A DNA stretch of 34,093 nucleotides, from positions 1-34,093 of the forward strand of contig NZ_QLJH01000033.1 in NCBI RefSeq assembly GCF_003951315.1, in the 5' to 3' direction. Shown here piece after piece: positions 1-8,562 of the stretch (position 1 is its first letter; each line of letters begins with the position of its first letter). The stretch is from Sphingomonas sp. S-NIH.Pt15_0812 (GTDB taxonomy: Bacteria; Pseudomonadota; Alphaproteobacteria; Sphingomonadales; Sphingomonadaceae). The notes beneath the pieces are model-generated. The model ran no database searches and was not told where the DNA came from. It worked only from the letters and a program-made list of their open reading frames with translations. Both the position numbers and the translations under genes were made by a program.

Positions 1-816
1 GATCTCGGTGGTGGCGATATCCGCATGGCCCAGCATTGTCTGAAGTGCGCGCAGGTCAGCGCCACCCGCGAGCAGGTGCGTGGCGAAGGCGTGGCGCAGG
101 ACGTGCGGGCTGATCCGGTCGGGCGCGATCCCCGCCTCCGCCGCCAGTTCGCGCACGAGCTGGTAGAGGCGGATGCGCGACAGATGGCCGCGGCCCGACG
201 GGAAGAGGAAGGGCTGGTCCTGCCGCACATGCGCGCGCCACGCCGCCACCGCCGCACGCGCGCGGTCGGACAACGGCACCAGCCGCTCCTTGCCGCCCTT
301 GCCCTTCACGAACAGATAGGGGCGGTCGGGCCGCACCGCCGTGAGCGGCAGCGACACCAATTCGGTTGCGCGCAAGCCCGATCCGTAAAGCAGCTCGAAT
401 AGCGCCGCCAGCCGCAGGTCGACCGGGCGTGAATTGGCGAGGCGATCCTCGATCGCGGCGAACAGCCGGTCGATATCGCCATGGCTCAGCGTCCGGGGCA
501 GGCCGCGCGCGGTGCCCGGCCGAGGCAGCGCCGCGCCGGCATCGTCCGCCCGGTGCCCTTCCTCATGCAGGAAGGCGTAGAAGCGGCGGAGCGCCGCCGA
601 CTTGCGCGCGACGGTGGAGCGCGACAATGCGCGCCAGTCATGCGCCAGCCGCGCCAGCGCCTCGGCATCGGCCATGGCCAGCCGCCCGCCGAGCACGGTC
701 GAAGCGAGCGTCAGGTCGCTGCGATAGGCGGCCAGCGTATTGGCGGCCGCGCCCGATTCGGCGGCGAGCATCTCCAGGAACCGGTCGATCAGTCCGCGAT
801 CGGAAAGCTCGGGCAT
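1..816 (-). CDS. xerD: Tyrosine site-specific recombinase XerD (3' end outside window)
   Basis: Integrase-family recombinase that, with XerC, resolves chromosome dimers at dif during division. The 272 visible residues hold the N-terminal SAM-like DNA-binding domain (about 1-90) and most of the catalytic domain. The catalytic Arg lies in GSGLRATEL, the Lys in VKGKGGKER, and the His/Arg pair in HVLRHAFATH, with the last His in LGHADI. The frame is still open at base 1, so the nucleophilic Tyr that normally follows TTEI, plus roughly 25 residues, is lost off the window edge; this is not a truncation in the genome. The ATG at 816 gives the usual N-terminus. It follows the 604-residue gene by 5 bp. 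XerD rather than XerC is preferred because xerD next to aroK-aroB is a recurrent alphaproteobacterial order; that choice is inference. Confidence 0.93.
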   Translation of the reverse strand, partial: MPELSDRGLIDRFLEMLAAESGAAANTLAAYRSDLTLASTVLGGRLAMADAEALARLAHDWRALSRSTVARKSAALRRFYAFLHEEGHRADDAGAALPRPGTARGLPRTLSHGDIDRLFAAIEDRLANSRPVDLRLAALFELLYGSGLRATELVSLPLTAVRPDRPYLFVKGKGGKERLVPLSDRARAAVAAWRAHVRQDQPFLFPSGRGHLSRIRLYQLVRELAAEAGIAPDRISPHVLRHAFATHLLAGGADLRALQTMLGHADIATTEI

Positions 817-821
817 CCGGG

Positions 822-2636
822 TCAGCCCCGCGCCAGCGCCTCGGCCGCGATCATCCGCGCCTCGCCGTCCAGCCCGACGCCCCGCAGCGCCGCGACGATG
901 CGATAGAGCGTGACCGGCGACACGCCGCGCCAATTGGCGGCGTTCATCCCGACCGCCGCCAGCAGCACGACCGTGCCGGGCTCGTCCGCGCGCACCGCCC
1001 GGTCCAGCGCACGGGTCCAGTTGGTCTCCGCCCCGAGGGGAACGCCCAGCGATTCGGCGGTACGTTGCGCCTGGTCGGGCGCGATCCGGCCAAGGCCGGC
1101 GAGCCCCGCCAGGAACAACTGCCGCTTGCGCATGGCGTCGCCGCTGCTGGCATAGTCCTGCACGTCGCCCTCGCCGAAGCGCGTGGTGGAATCGGGGTCG
1201 GACAGCGCGATCATCGCCCAGCCATCACCGCCGGTCTTCACCGCCTGCGCCCAGCGCGCCGCCGTCCGGTCATGCCCAGCGGACAGCAGGGAGGCAACGA
1301 TCCGGTCCGCCTCCGCCAGATCGGCCCGCACCGGCTGGCGCGCGGCGGCATGGGCGGTCAGCACCAATCGACCATAGGAGGGATCGGCCCCCCACAGGTC
1401 CCGCAGCGCTGCCAGCCGTGCGTCGGCCGTGCGCCCGGCATAGGCGGTGCCCAGATCCTGCGCCGCCGCCGTCGCCGCCGAGGGCGCGTCGTCGTCGCCG
1501 GCGACCATGCCATAGAGATCGACGAGCGCCGTGCTCGACAGCACGCCCTGCGCACCCGCCGCCTCCGCCAGCGTCAGCCGGGCGGCCGGGGCGAGCATCG
1601 GCGACAGCGCCTGCCAGTAGCGGACCTGTGCGCCGGTCGTGGCGAACATCGTCTCCGGGATCGTCACGCCCGTCGCGTTCGCCAGTCCGAATCGCCACGG
1701 CGTCAGCCGGTCGACGCCGTCCCATTCGATCGTCACCGCGCGCCGCCCCTGCCCGCCCGCGCCCATCACCTTCTCGGCGAGCAGCACGTCGATCCCGCCC
1801 GCCAGTCGGCGACGTCGCGTCGCCTGGAACTGGGCCCGCGCCGCCTCGCCCTGCCCGGTCAGGCCCGCGCAGATCGGCTGGGCGAAGACCCAACCCACTT
1901 CGCCGGTCGCGCGCAGCCCCCCCTCGGCCAGCGGACACAGGCCGCCGGGATCGCCGGTCGCCAGCATCGCGTTCATCGCGACCTGATAGAGCTTGGGCGT
2001 ATAGTCGCGATTATCGACCCGCTCGACCACCCCGCGCGCCACGACCGATTCGCCCATCCGGAGCAGTAGCCAGGCGCGCTCGGCGGCATAGTCCGCGCCG
2101 TTCAGCCCGGCGGGCGTATCGAGTTCCGCCGCCAGCGTCCGCCGCAGCAGCATCGACAGCCAACGCGACGGCAAGGGCGCGGGCGTGTGCCGCATCAACG
2201 TCTCGATGAAGCCGCCATCGGCCGCGCCGAACGCGTCCGCGGGCATGTCCTGCGACAGGCCGACAGTCGCCAGCGAGCGCCGGGCATAGGCCGGCATCTC
2301 GTAGCGGGCCAGCAGCCGCGGATCGACCGGCGACGGGGTCGCGCTGGGTATCGGGGCAGGCGTCGGGGTCGGCAGCGGCTGCACCACCGCGCCGGCCGGA
2401 TCGCTCGGCAGCACCGCGCCGCCCGGGACCGGCGATGTCGGTGCGGGTCCCGGTCGCGCGACGGGCGAACGCGGGGCGGCGGCGGTCGGCGTCGCGCTCG
2501 GCCGGGCGGCGGGGCGCGCCGCCGGATCGCCGAAACCCGGCGGCAGGATCGATTCGGGACGATCCTGCGCCACCGCCATGGCGGCGAGCGCGACCGCGCC
2601 GAACCCGGCGGCTGCGACCTTACTGGAGATTCGCAA
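822..2636 (-). CDS. Exported protein of unknown function, 604 residues, TTG start
   Basis: I do not recognise a named family. The N-terminus is a convincing signal peptide: positive residues in MRISSK, a hydrophobic stretch to about residue 21, then an AMA-type cleavage region. Residues about 25-105 are rich in Pro, Ala and Thr, like a flexible linker in the envelope. The remainder is Ala/Leu/Arg-rich and looks all-helical, possibly repeat-like, with no obvious catalytic motif. The start is TTG at 2636: it keeps the signal peptide intact and has an AGCAGG-like ribosome site just upstream, whereas the first internal ATG would remove most of the signal. The start lies inside the 3' end of the 44-codon gene (17-bp overlap), so translation is probably coupled. 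It is followed after 5 bp by xerD. Confidence 0.8.
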   Translation of the reverse strand: MRISSKVAAAGFGAVALAAMAVAQDRPESILPPGFGDPAARPAARPSATPTAAAPRSPVARPGPAPTSPVPGGAVLPSDPAGAVVQPLPTPTPAPIPSATPSPVDPRLLARYEMPAYARRSLATVGLSQDMPADAFGAADGGFIETLMRHTPAPLPSRWLSMLLRRTLAAELDTPAGLNGADYAAERAWLLLRMGESVVARGVVERVDNRDYTPKLYQVAMNAMLATGDPGGLCPLAEGGLRATGEVGWVFAQPICAGLTGQGEAARAQFQATRRRRLAGGIDVLLAEKVMGAGGQGRRAVTIEWDGVDRLTPWRFGLANATGVTIPETMFATTGAQVRYWQALSPMLAPAARLTLAEAAGAQGVLSSTALVDLYGMVAGDDDAPSAATAAAQDLGTAYAGRTADARLAALRDLWGADPSYGRLVLTAHAAARQPVRADLAEADRIVASLLSAGHDRTAARWAQAVKTGGDGWAMIALSDPDSTTRFGEGDVQDYASSGDAMRKRQLFLAGLAGLGRIAPDQAQRTAESLGVPLGAETNWTRALDRAVRADEPGTVVLLAAVGMNAANWRGVSPVTLYRIVAALRGVGLDGEARMIAAEALARG

Positions 2637-2754
2637 GCGAGACCTGCTGCTCGATCTGCGTGGTCGGCCGATCCTTGGCGCGGCCGGCGAGCAGCATCAT
2701 GCCACCCCCGACCACGACCAGGATCACCAGGAGCGAGACGAGAAGGCGGGACAT
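2620..2754 (-). CDS. Small single-pass membrane protein, 44 residues
   Basis: A short gene beginning at ATG 2754 and ending at TAA 2620-2622. The product starts MSRLLVSLLVILVVVGGG, a strong transmembrane segment (about residues 3-23), followed by a short polar tail rich in Gln and Thr. An AAGG ribosome-binding element precedes the ATG by about 8 bases. It overlaps the start of the 604-residue exported gene by 17 bp and is the first gene of that minus-strand unit, divergent from aroK. It could be an assembly partner or anchor for the exported protein, but that is inference from coupling only. I do not recognise a family. Confidence 0.7.
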   Translation of the reverse strand: MSRLLVSLLVILVVVGGGMMLLAGRAKDRPTTQIEQQVSLANLQ

Positions 2755-2833
2755 AGGCAAACCTTGGAAAACGGATACGCGGGATCACAGCGCTTTTGCG
2801 CCGCGCGATTGCGGCTGTATAGCCCCGCTCGCG

Positions 2834-3364
2834 ATGTTGCAAAGCCACTCCCCCTGGACCGGCCGGCCGCTCGTGCTCGTCGGGTTGATGGGTGTCGGCA
2901 AGTCCACCGTTGGTCGCCGTCTGGCGACGCGGTTGAATCTGCCGTTCGTCGATGCCGATAACGCCATCGAGGACGCGGCCGGCATGACCATCACTGAGAT
3001 TTTCGCCCGATTCGGCGAACCCTATTTCCGCGCCGGCGAACGCCGCGTGATCGGTCGGCTGATGGATGGCCTGCCCAAGGTCATCGCGACCGGCGGCGGC
3101 GCCTTCATCGATCCGGCGACGCGCCGGCTGATCCTGGACCAGGCGACCGCCATCTGGCTGAGCGCGCATCCGGACGTGCTGGTCGAACGCGTCAAGCGCC
3201 GCGACACGCGTCCGCTGCTGCGCGGCAAGGACGCCCGCCAGGTGCTGACCGATCTCGCCGCCGTGCGCGACCCGATCTATGCCCAGGCGCATATCCATGT
3301 CTCCAGCCAGAAAGGTCCGCACGAAGTGACCGTCAACGCCATCCTGAAGGCGATCGGCCGATGA
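2834..3364 (+). CDS. aroK: Shikimate kinase AroK
   Basis: Cytoplasmic kinase that phosphorylates shikimate at the 3-hydroxyl with ATP in the chorismate pathway. It has 176 residues, normal for the family. The Walker A motif GLMGVGKST is at residues 17-25, the shikimate-binding Asp region is DADNAIE, the ATGGGAF loop follows, and RDTRPLL carries the lid arginines. I chose ATG 2834 because the open frame upstream is compositionally non-coding and Arg-rich; no strong Shine-Dalgarno sequence precedes it. The stop overlaps the aroB start in ATGA, the usual aroK-aroB coupling. The gene is divergent from the 44-residue membrane peptide, so 2755-2833 should hold both promoters. Confidence 0.96.
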   Translation: MLQSHSPWTGRPLVLVGLMGVGKSTVGRRLATRLNLPFVDADNAIEDAAGMTITEIFARFGEPYFRAGERRVIGRLMDGLPKVIATGGGAFIDPATRRLILDQATAIWLSAHPDVLVERVKRRDTRPLLRGKDARQVLTDLAAVRDPIYAQAHIHVSSQKGPHEVTVNAILKAIGR

Positions 3365-4461
3365 GGACGATCGCCGTCGAACTGGGCGACCGCCGCTATC
3401 CGATCCTGATTGAGGCCGGGCTGATCGACCGCGCGGCCGACGCGCTCGCCCCGCTGGCGCGGGGGCGGCCGATGGCGATCGTCACCGATTCGAATCTGCG
3501 TCCGCATCTCGCGCGGTTGCAGGCCTCGCTGGAGGCGACCGGCATCGCCAGCGAGGCGCTGGTCCTGCCGCCGGGCGAGGCGAGCAAGAGCTGGGCGGTG
3601 CTGGCGCAGGTTTGCGACTGGCTGATGGCGCGCGGGATCGAGCGCAGCGACCATGTGCTGGCGCTGGGCGGCGGGGTGATGGGCGACCTGATCGGCTTCG
3701 CCTGCGCGATCCTGAAGCGCGGTTGCCCCTTCGTGCAGATCCCGACGACGCTGCTCGCCCAGGTCGACAGCTCGGTCGGCGGCAAGACCGCGATCAATAC
3801 GGCGGCGGGCAAGAACCTGATCGGCGCGTTCCACCAGCCCGCCATGGTGCTGATCGACCCGGCGGTGCTGGACACGCTGCCGCCGCGCGAGCTGGCCGCC
3901 GGCTATGCCGAGGTGGTCAAATACGGCCTGATCGACGATGCCGGTTTCTTCGCCTGGTGCGAGGCGAACGGCGCGGCGTTGCTCGCCGGCGATGCGGCGG
4001 CGCGTGAACAGGCCATCGCCCATTCGGTCGCGGCCAAGGCCCGGATCGTCGCCGCCGACGAGCATGAGACGAACGGCACCCGCGCGCTCCTCAACCTGGG
4101 CCATACCTTCGGCCATGCGCTGGAGGCGGAGGCCGGGTTCGACGGCAGCCTGATCCATGGCGAGGCGGTGGCGGCGGGTATCGCGCTGGCCTTCCGCTTT
4201 TCGGTGGCGCGCGGGCTGTGTCCGGCCGAGGACGCCGAACGGGTCGCTGTGCATTTCCGGGCCGTGGGCCTGCCCGATGGACTGGCGGCGGCAGGCATCG
4301 CCGCCAGCGGCACGCGGTTGGTCGATCATATGCGCCACGACAAGAAGATGTCGGCGGGCACCCTGCCCTTCCTGCTCGCCCGCGGTATCGGCCGGGCCTA
4401 TCTCGACCGCTCGGTCGATCTGGCCGATGTGGCGGCCTTCCTCGATCGCGAGCCGCGCTGA
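3361..4461 (+). CDS. aroB: 3-Dehydroquinate synthase AroB
   Basis: NAD- and metal-dependent enzyme that converts DAHP to 3-dehydroquinate, the second step of aromatic amino acid synthesis. Its 366 residues match the usual length. The nucleotide-binding [11 protein letters not shown] motif, the [19 protein letters not shown] signature, the metal-binding HTFGHALE and HGEAVAAG histidines and the late DKK pair are all present. The ATG overlaps the aroK stop by 4 bp and the stop overlaps the DUF2256 start (TGATG), so the three genes are translated as one unit. Confidence 0.97.
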   Translation: MRTIAVELGDRRYPILIEAGLIDRAADALAPLARGRPMAIVTDSNLRPHLARLQASLEATGIASEALVLPPGEASKSWAVLAQVCDWLMARGIERSDHVLALGGGVMGDLIGFACAILKRGCPFVQIPTTLLAQVDSSVGGKTAINTAAGKNLIGAFHQPAMVLIDPAVLDTLPPRELAAGYAEVVKYGLIDDAGFFAWCEANGAALLAGDAAAREQAIAHSVAAKARIVAADEHETNGTRALLNLGHTFGHALEAEAGFDGSLIHGEAVAAGIALAFRFSVARGLCPAEDAERVAVHFRAVGLPDGLAAAGIAASGTRLVDHMRHDKKMSAGTLPFLLARGIGRAYLDRSVDLADVAAFLDREPR

Positions 4462-4601
4462 TGCCCAACGGCGTCGACAAGCGCAACCTGCCGATCAAGG
4501 TTTGCGCCGCCTGCGGCCGCCCCTTCACGTGGCGGAAGAAATGGGCGCGCGACTGGGAGCAGGTGCAATATTGCTCGGATGCCTGCCGGCGGAAACGCTG
4601 A
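4461..4601 (+). CDS. DUF2256 zinc-ribbon-like mini-protein
   Basis: A 46-residue protein starting at ATG 4461, overlapping the aroB stop by one base (TGATG). It has two Cys pairs, C-A-A-C near residues 15-18 and C-S-D-A-C near residues 38-42, around [12 protein letters not shown]. This is the DUF2256 signature, probably a small zinc ribbon. The function is unknown. In other bacteria DUF2256 is often found near photolyase-related genes; here it is coupled to aroB. It ends 6 bp from the convergent radC-like gene. Confidence 0.88.
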   Translation: MPNGVDKRNLPIKVCAACGRPFTWRKKWARDWEQVQYCSDACRRKR

Positions 4602-4607
4602 CCTTGG

Positions 4608-5273
4608 TCAGTCGATCGCGATACAGTACTGGCCGTCGCGCGCGACGATCAGGTGATCGTGCAGGCGAATGCCCAGCGCCTCCGCCGCCACGGCCAGCTT
4701 GCGGGTGAAGCGGCGGTCGAGGTCGCTGGGGGCGGGATCGCCGCTCGGATGGTTGTGGACCAGCGTCAGGCCGGATGCACCCACCTCCAGCGCACGGGCG
4801 AGGATCTGGCGCGGGCGGACCATCACCCCCTCCGGCCCGCCCCGCGCGATCACTTCCTCCGCCAGCAGTTCGCGTCGTCCGTTGAGGAAGAAGACGCGCA
4901 ACTGCTCGTCGCGATCATGCGCCATGCGCTGGCGGCAATAATCGATCAGCTCGTGCCGGGTCGCCACGATCGGGCCCGCCGCCACTTGCTCGCGCAGTGC
5001 GAACAAGGCCGCCCGGCGATGCGCCACCAGCAGCGCCACCGCCTGGGTCTGATACTCCACCACCGGCAGCAACGACGCCTCTCCGGCGGCCAGCGCCGCG
5101 TTCAGGCTCCCGTGGCGCTCCAATATCGCATCCGCCCATCGCCCCGCCCGGTCGGGATCGACGATCGCCAGCAGATCGACCAGCACCTGTCGCGCCTCCG
5201 GGCCGGGACCGGGGATCGGTCGCGGAGCGGACGATGCTGGAAGAAGCCATAGGCCGGCGAACCGGTGGAACAT
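4608..5273 (-). CDS. radC: RadC-type JAB-domain protein
   Basis: A 221-residue protein of the RadC family. The N-terminal part (about 30-90) resembles the helix-hairpin-helix/UPF0758 region in shortened form. The C-terminal JAB/MPN domain has the Glu in AEEVIARG and the metal-binding signature HNHPSGDPAPSD with H173, H175, S183 and D186. JAB domains are metalloproteases in eukaryotes; the role of bacterial RadC is unsettled, and the historical DNA-repair label is doubtful. The ATG at 5273 is the only good start seen. It is separated by 126 bp from the upstream DUF1178 gene on the same strand and converges with DUF2256. Confidence 0.87.
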   Translation of the reverse strand: MFHRFAGLWLLPASSAPRPIPGPGPEARQVLVDLLAIVDPDRAGRWADAILERHGSLNAALAAGEASLLPVVEYQTQAVALLVAHRRAALFALREQVAAGPIVATRHELIDYCRQRMAHDRDEQLRVFFLNGRRELLAEEVIARGGPEGVMVRPRQILARALEVGASGLTLVHNHPSGDPAPSDLDRRFTRKLAVAAEALGIRLHDHLIVARDGQYCIAID

Positions 5274-5399
5274 CGCAGGGGCTCGAGAGGAACAGGCCTC
5301 CCTCCCTATTCCCTCATAGTGCGATGCGGGTGCCTCTAAGCGTCCGTTGCGGAGCGGTTTGAGACCAACCGTATCCGATCCGGAGGGTTTCCAATCTCA

Positions 5400-5828
5400 T
5401 CAGTTGAGCTGCTTGGGCGGCACCACGGGCAGCGGCAGCGGCGCGATCGCCACGCCTTCCGCCACCAGCGCCTTGGCTTCGGCGACGCTTGCCTGGCCAT
5501 GGATGGCGGTGGTCGGCGCATCGCCCGAATGCATGGCGCGGGCGCGTGTGACGAACGCGCTGCCGACCCATTCGGAGGACTCCAGCGCCTTGGCCTGCGC
5601 CGCCGCCAGTGCGGCCATCGCCTGCTTCATCGCGGCGGGCGGTAATGGCTCGGCGCGATTGCCCTTGGCCGCGACCGCCGGAGCCATCACCGCCTTCTCG
5701 ATCCGAGTCGCGCCGCACATCGGGCAGACAAGATGTCCGGCGTCGCGCTGATCGTCATAGGCGCGGCTGGACCCGAACCAGGCCTCGAACACATGACCAT
5801 CGGGGCAGCGCAGGTCGAAGACGATCAT
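5400..5828 (-). CDS. DUF1178 family protein
   Basis: A 142-residue protein matching DUF1178: it begins MIVFDLRCPDGHVFEAWF and has a second Cys pair in CPMCGA, so residues 1-45 probably form a zinc ribbon. The middle is Ala-rich and probably helical, and the end is WVG...AMHSGDAPTTAIHGQAS followed by a Pro-rich tail. The function is unknown. The ATG overlaps the nitrilase stop (ATGA), a pairing often seen in alphaproteobacteria, which suggests a shared role with that amidase. Confidence 0.9.
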   Translation of the reverse strand: MIVFDLRCPDGHVFEAWFGSSRAYDDQRDAGHLVCPMCGATRIEKAVMAPAVAAKGNRAEPLPPAAMKQAMAALAAAQAKALESSEWVGSAFVTRARAMHSGDAPTTAIHGQASVAEAKALVAEGVAIAPLPLPVVPPKQLN

Positions 5829-6652
5829 GCGCCGACGATCGTCACCGGCGGGACGGGCCGGCGATGCTCCAGCACCGGCAGGCGCGCCCGCACCTCCGCG
5901 GTGCGCGTCGGATCGATCGCCGCGAACGCCATCCCCGCCGCCTCGCCCATGTCCAGCACCACCTCGCCCCAGGGATCGACGACCATGGCATGGCCATAGG
6001 TGGTGCGGCCGTCCTCATGCGTGCCGGTCTGCGCCGCGGCGACCACCCAGGCCCCCGCCTCGACCGCGCGGGCTCGCAGCATCAGCGACCAGTGCGCCGC
6101 TCCGGTCGGACGGGTGAAGGCGGCGGGCACCGCGAGCACGGTCGCGCCCGCATCGGTCAGCGCGCGGAACAGGTCCGGAAAACGCAGGTCGTAACAGATT
6201 GCCAGTCCCAGCCGGCCGACCGGCGTATCGACCACCACCGTCGTCTCGCCCGGCGCATAGCTCGCCGATTCGCGCCAGCGCTCGCCCGTGGGCAGGTCGA
6301 CATCGAACAGATGCAATTTGTCGTAGCGCGCCCGGATCGTGCCGCTCCCGTCGATCACGAAGCCACGATTGGCCAGCCGGCCATCCGGCCGCCGCACCGC
6401 CAGCGAGCCGAGATGGACCCACAGCCCGGCCTTCGCCGCCGCGCCGCGCACCGCGTCCAGCACGGGATCATCCGCCTCGGCAACGATCGCCTGCGCCGCC
6501 CGCGCCCGGTCGCGATCGATCAGGCCGGACATTTCCGGCGTGAACAGCATCGTCGCACCTTCTGCCGCCGCATGCGCCACCGCGTCGGTCAGCGTCCTGG
6601 CATTGACGGCGGGATCGATCCCGCTCGTCATCTGGAGCAACGCGGTCGTCAC
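5825..6652 (-). CDS. Carbon-nitrogen hydrolase (Nit/omega-amidase-like)
   Basis: Nitrilase-superfamily amidase of 275 residues. The catalytic triad is visible: E40 in FTPEMSG, K112 in RYDKLHLFDVD and C153 in AICYDLRFPDLFR. The combination DKLHLFDVD with CYDLRFPDLFR is typical of the Nit1/Nit2-like branch, in which members clear deaminated glutathione or omega-amides; that assignment is from family knowledge. The start is GTG 6650-6652, inside the end of the glutaredoxin gene (3-bp overlap). A glutathione-linked role fits the adjacent glutaredoxin. The stop overlaps the DUF1178 start. Confidence 0.93.
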   Translation of the reverse strand: MTTALLQMTSGIDPAVNARTLTDAVAHAAAEGATMLFTPEMSGLIDRDRARAAQAIVAEADDPVLDAVRGAAAKAGLWVHLGSLAVRRPDGRLANRGFVIDGSGTIRARYDKLHLFDVDLPTGERWRESASYAPGETTVVVDTPVGRLGLAICYDLRFPDLFRALTDAGATVLAVPAAFTRPTGAAHWSLMLRARAVEAGAWVVAAAQTGTHEDGRTTYGHAMVVDPWGEVVLDMGEAAGMAFAAIDPTRTAEVRARLPVLEHRRPVPPVTIVGA

Positions 6653-6906
6653 GCCGCGAGCAGCGGGTCCAGCTTGCCGGCCCTGTCGAGCGCGGCCAGA
6701 TCGTCGGATCCGCCGATATGCGCCCCGTCGATGAAGATCTGCGGCACGGTGGTGCGGCCATTGGCGCGCTCCAGCATCTCGGCACGCTGCGGACCGCCCA
6801 TGGTGATATCGAACTCCTGCGGCTCGACGCCCTTGGCGGCGAGCAGCTTGAGCGCCCGGGTGCAATAGGGGCAGAATGCCTTGGTGTAGATTTCGACCTT
6901 TGCCAT
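6649..6906 (-). CDS. grxC: Glutaredoxin 3 (GrxC type)
   Basis: A small 85-residue thiol-disulfide oxidoreductase that uses glutathione. It has the dithiol CPYC active site at about residues 12-15, TVPQIFIDGAHIGG with the cis-Pro and GSH-binding loop, and a C-terminal helix. It sits between comF (32 bp upstream) and the nitrilase gene, overlapping the latter. Confidence 0.96.
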   Translation of the reverse strand: MAKVEIYTKAFCPYCTRALKLLAAKGVEPQEFDITMGGPQRAEMLERANGRTTVPQIFIDGAHIGGSDDLAALDRAGKLDPLLAA

Positions 6907-6938
6907 AGCCCCTCAGGTGTGGGCGGCATCGACACTTG

Positions 6939-7673
6939 TCAATCGTCGCTTGCCAGCACGCGGGCCCAGCACAGGATCGTCACCGACCGCGCCCCCGCCG
7001 CCAGCAGGGCGCGGACGCAGCCCTCCGCCGTCGCGCCCGTCGTATAGACGTCGTCGACCAGCACCACCGCCCGCCCCCTCAGTCGCTCGCGATCGACCGC
7101 CCGCACCGCGAAGACGCCGCGCACGGTGCGCGCCCGCTCGCGCCGGCCAAGCCCGCGCAGCAACCGGGTCGCCCGCCATCGCCGCAGCACGAACGGATCG
7201 TGCCGTACCCCCGTCCGCCGGGCGAGGGCGGCGGCGATCAGCGCCGACTGGTTGAAGCCGCGCCGCCACAGGCGCCAGCGGTGGAGCGGCACCGACACCA
7301 GCAGTTCCGCCCCCTCCGGCATCAGCCGCGCCATCGCCCGCGCCATCGTCTCCGCCAGCGCGATCTGCCCGCCATGTTTCAGCCGCACCGCCAGCGCGCC
7401 CGCCACCGGGCCATAGGCCACCGCCGCCCGGATGCCGGCATGGCGCGGCGGCCGGGCGAGGCAGGTCGCGCACCGCGCCTCCGGTCCGCGATCATAGTCG
7501 AACGGCAGGTGGCAGCCCGCGCACCAGGGCGGGGCCAGGAAGCGCAACTCCGTCCAGCAGGTCGCGCAGAAGCGATGGTCCGCGCCGACCGGCTCGCCGC
7601 AACCGGGGCAGCGCGGCGGCAGCAACAGGGCGATGATCGTGCGGACGGCACCGGCGATCGGACGAAGCGGCAT
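6939..7673 (-). CDS. comF: ComF family phosphoribosyltransferase-like protein
   Basis: A 244-residue double-zinc-ribbon plus PRTase-fold protein related to competence factor ComF. Cys pairs CPGCG, CATC, CAGC and CATC lie within about the first 75 residues. The PRPP-binding loop VVLVDDVYTTGAT is near the C-terminus. In competent bacteria ComF helps single-stranded DNA import; elsewhere its role is unclear. I chose ATG 7673 because it leaves a normal N-terminus before a short hydrophobic stretch; upstream in-frame sequence is Arg-rich and antisense to the methyltransferase. Confidence 0.92.
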   Translation of the reverse strand: MPLRPIAGAVRTIIALLLPPRCPGCGEPVGADHRFCATCWTELRFLAPPWCAGCHLPFDYDRGPEARCATCLARPPRHAGIRAAVAYGPVAGALAVRLKHGGQIALAETMARAMARLMPEGAELLVSVPLHRWRLWRRGFNQSALIAAALARRTGVRHDPFVLRRWRATRLLRGLGRRERARTVRGVFAVRAVDRERLRGRAVVLVDDVYTTGATAEGCVRALLAAGARSVTILCWARVLASDD

Positions 7674-7716
7674 GGCGCGCTTGTCGGCCGGCACGCGACG
7701 GGGCACAAGCACGGGC

Positions 7717-8562
7717 GTGGACACCCCCGACATCTTCGATCGCACCGCGCGTCGCCATCGCCGCGACCGCGCCGCCAACCGCTTCGCCGCGCATGATTTC
7801 CTCCGCGCCGCCATGCTCGACGGGATCGCCGAGCGCCTGGCGACGGTGAAGCGCGCCTTTCACGACGTGCTCGATCTCGGCTGTTTCGACGGCGCCTTCG
7901 AGCCGCCGCCGGGCGCCCGAGTCGCGCGGATGGATGCCGGCTTCCTCTTCGCCGAACGGGCCGGCGGGGTGCAGGCCGACGAGGATCGCCTGCCCTTCGC
8001 CGATGGCAGTTTCGACCTGGTGGTGAGCGCAGGCGTGCTCGACCAGATCGGCGACCTGCCGGGCGCGCTGACGCTGGCGCGGCGGGCACTGCGGCCGGAC
8101 GGGCTGTTCCTGGCAGCGTTCGTCGGGGCCACCTCCTTCCCGAACCTGCGCAAGGCCTTCGCCAGTGCCGAGCGGCAGCGGCCGGTTGCCCGCCTGCATC
8201 CCCAGATCGACGTGCGCTCGGCGGGCGACCTGCTGGTCCGCGCCGGCTTCGCCCTGCCCGTCGCCGATATCGAGGCGCTCGACATCGGCTATCCCGGCAT
8301 GTGGCGGTTGCTGGAGGATCTGCGCGGCATGGCCGGCACCAACGTGCTGAGCGAACGCCATCCGCTGTCGCGCGGTGCGCTGGCCGCCGCCGCCGCGGCT
8401 TTTGGCGAAGCGGGTGGTCCGGATGGCCGCACGCGCGAGCGGATCGACCTGATCTTCCTGACCGGCTGGTCGCCCGACGCCTCGCAGCCCCAGCCGGCGA
8501 AGCGCGGCAGTGCCACGGCATCGCTGGCCCAGGCGTTGAAGCGGCCGCCCGATCCGGCGTGA
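7717..8562 (+). CDS. Class I SAM-dependent methyltransferase, NDUFAF5-like
   Basis: A 281-residue protein beginning VDTPDIFDRTARRHRRDRAA, the pattern of the NDUFAF5/BioC-like family whose mitochondrial member hydroxylates an arginine of a complex I subunit. Motif I reads DLGCFDGAF rather than the usual Gly-rich loop. Later motifs are normal: DEDRLPFADGSFDLVVS, then GALTLARRALRPDGLFLAAFVG. GTG 7717 is chosen because homologues begin with this sequence. An in-frame ATG at 7672 would add 15 residues and overlap the divergent comF start codon. The role here is inferred: assembly of complex I or another small-molecule or protein methylation. Confidence 0.83.
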   Translation: MDTPDIFDRTARRHRRDRAANRFAAHDFLRAAMLDGIAERLATVKRAFHDVLDLGCFDGAFEPPPGARVARMDAGFLFAERAGGVQADEDRLPFADGSFDLVVSAGVLDQIGDLPGALTLARRALRPDGLFLAAFVGATSFPNLRKAFASAERQRPVARLHPQIDVRSAGDLLVRAGFALPVADIEALDIGYPGMWRLLEDLRGMAGTNVLSERHPLSRGALAAAAAAFGEAGGPDGRTRERIDLIFLTGWSPDASQPQPAKRGSATASLAQALKRPPDPA

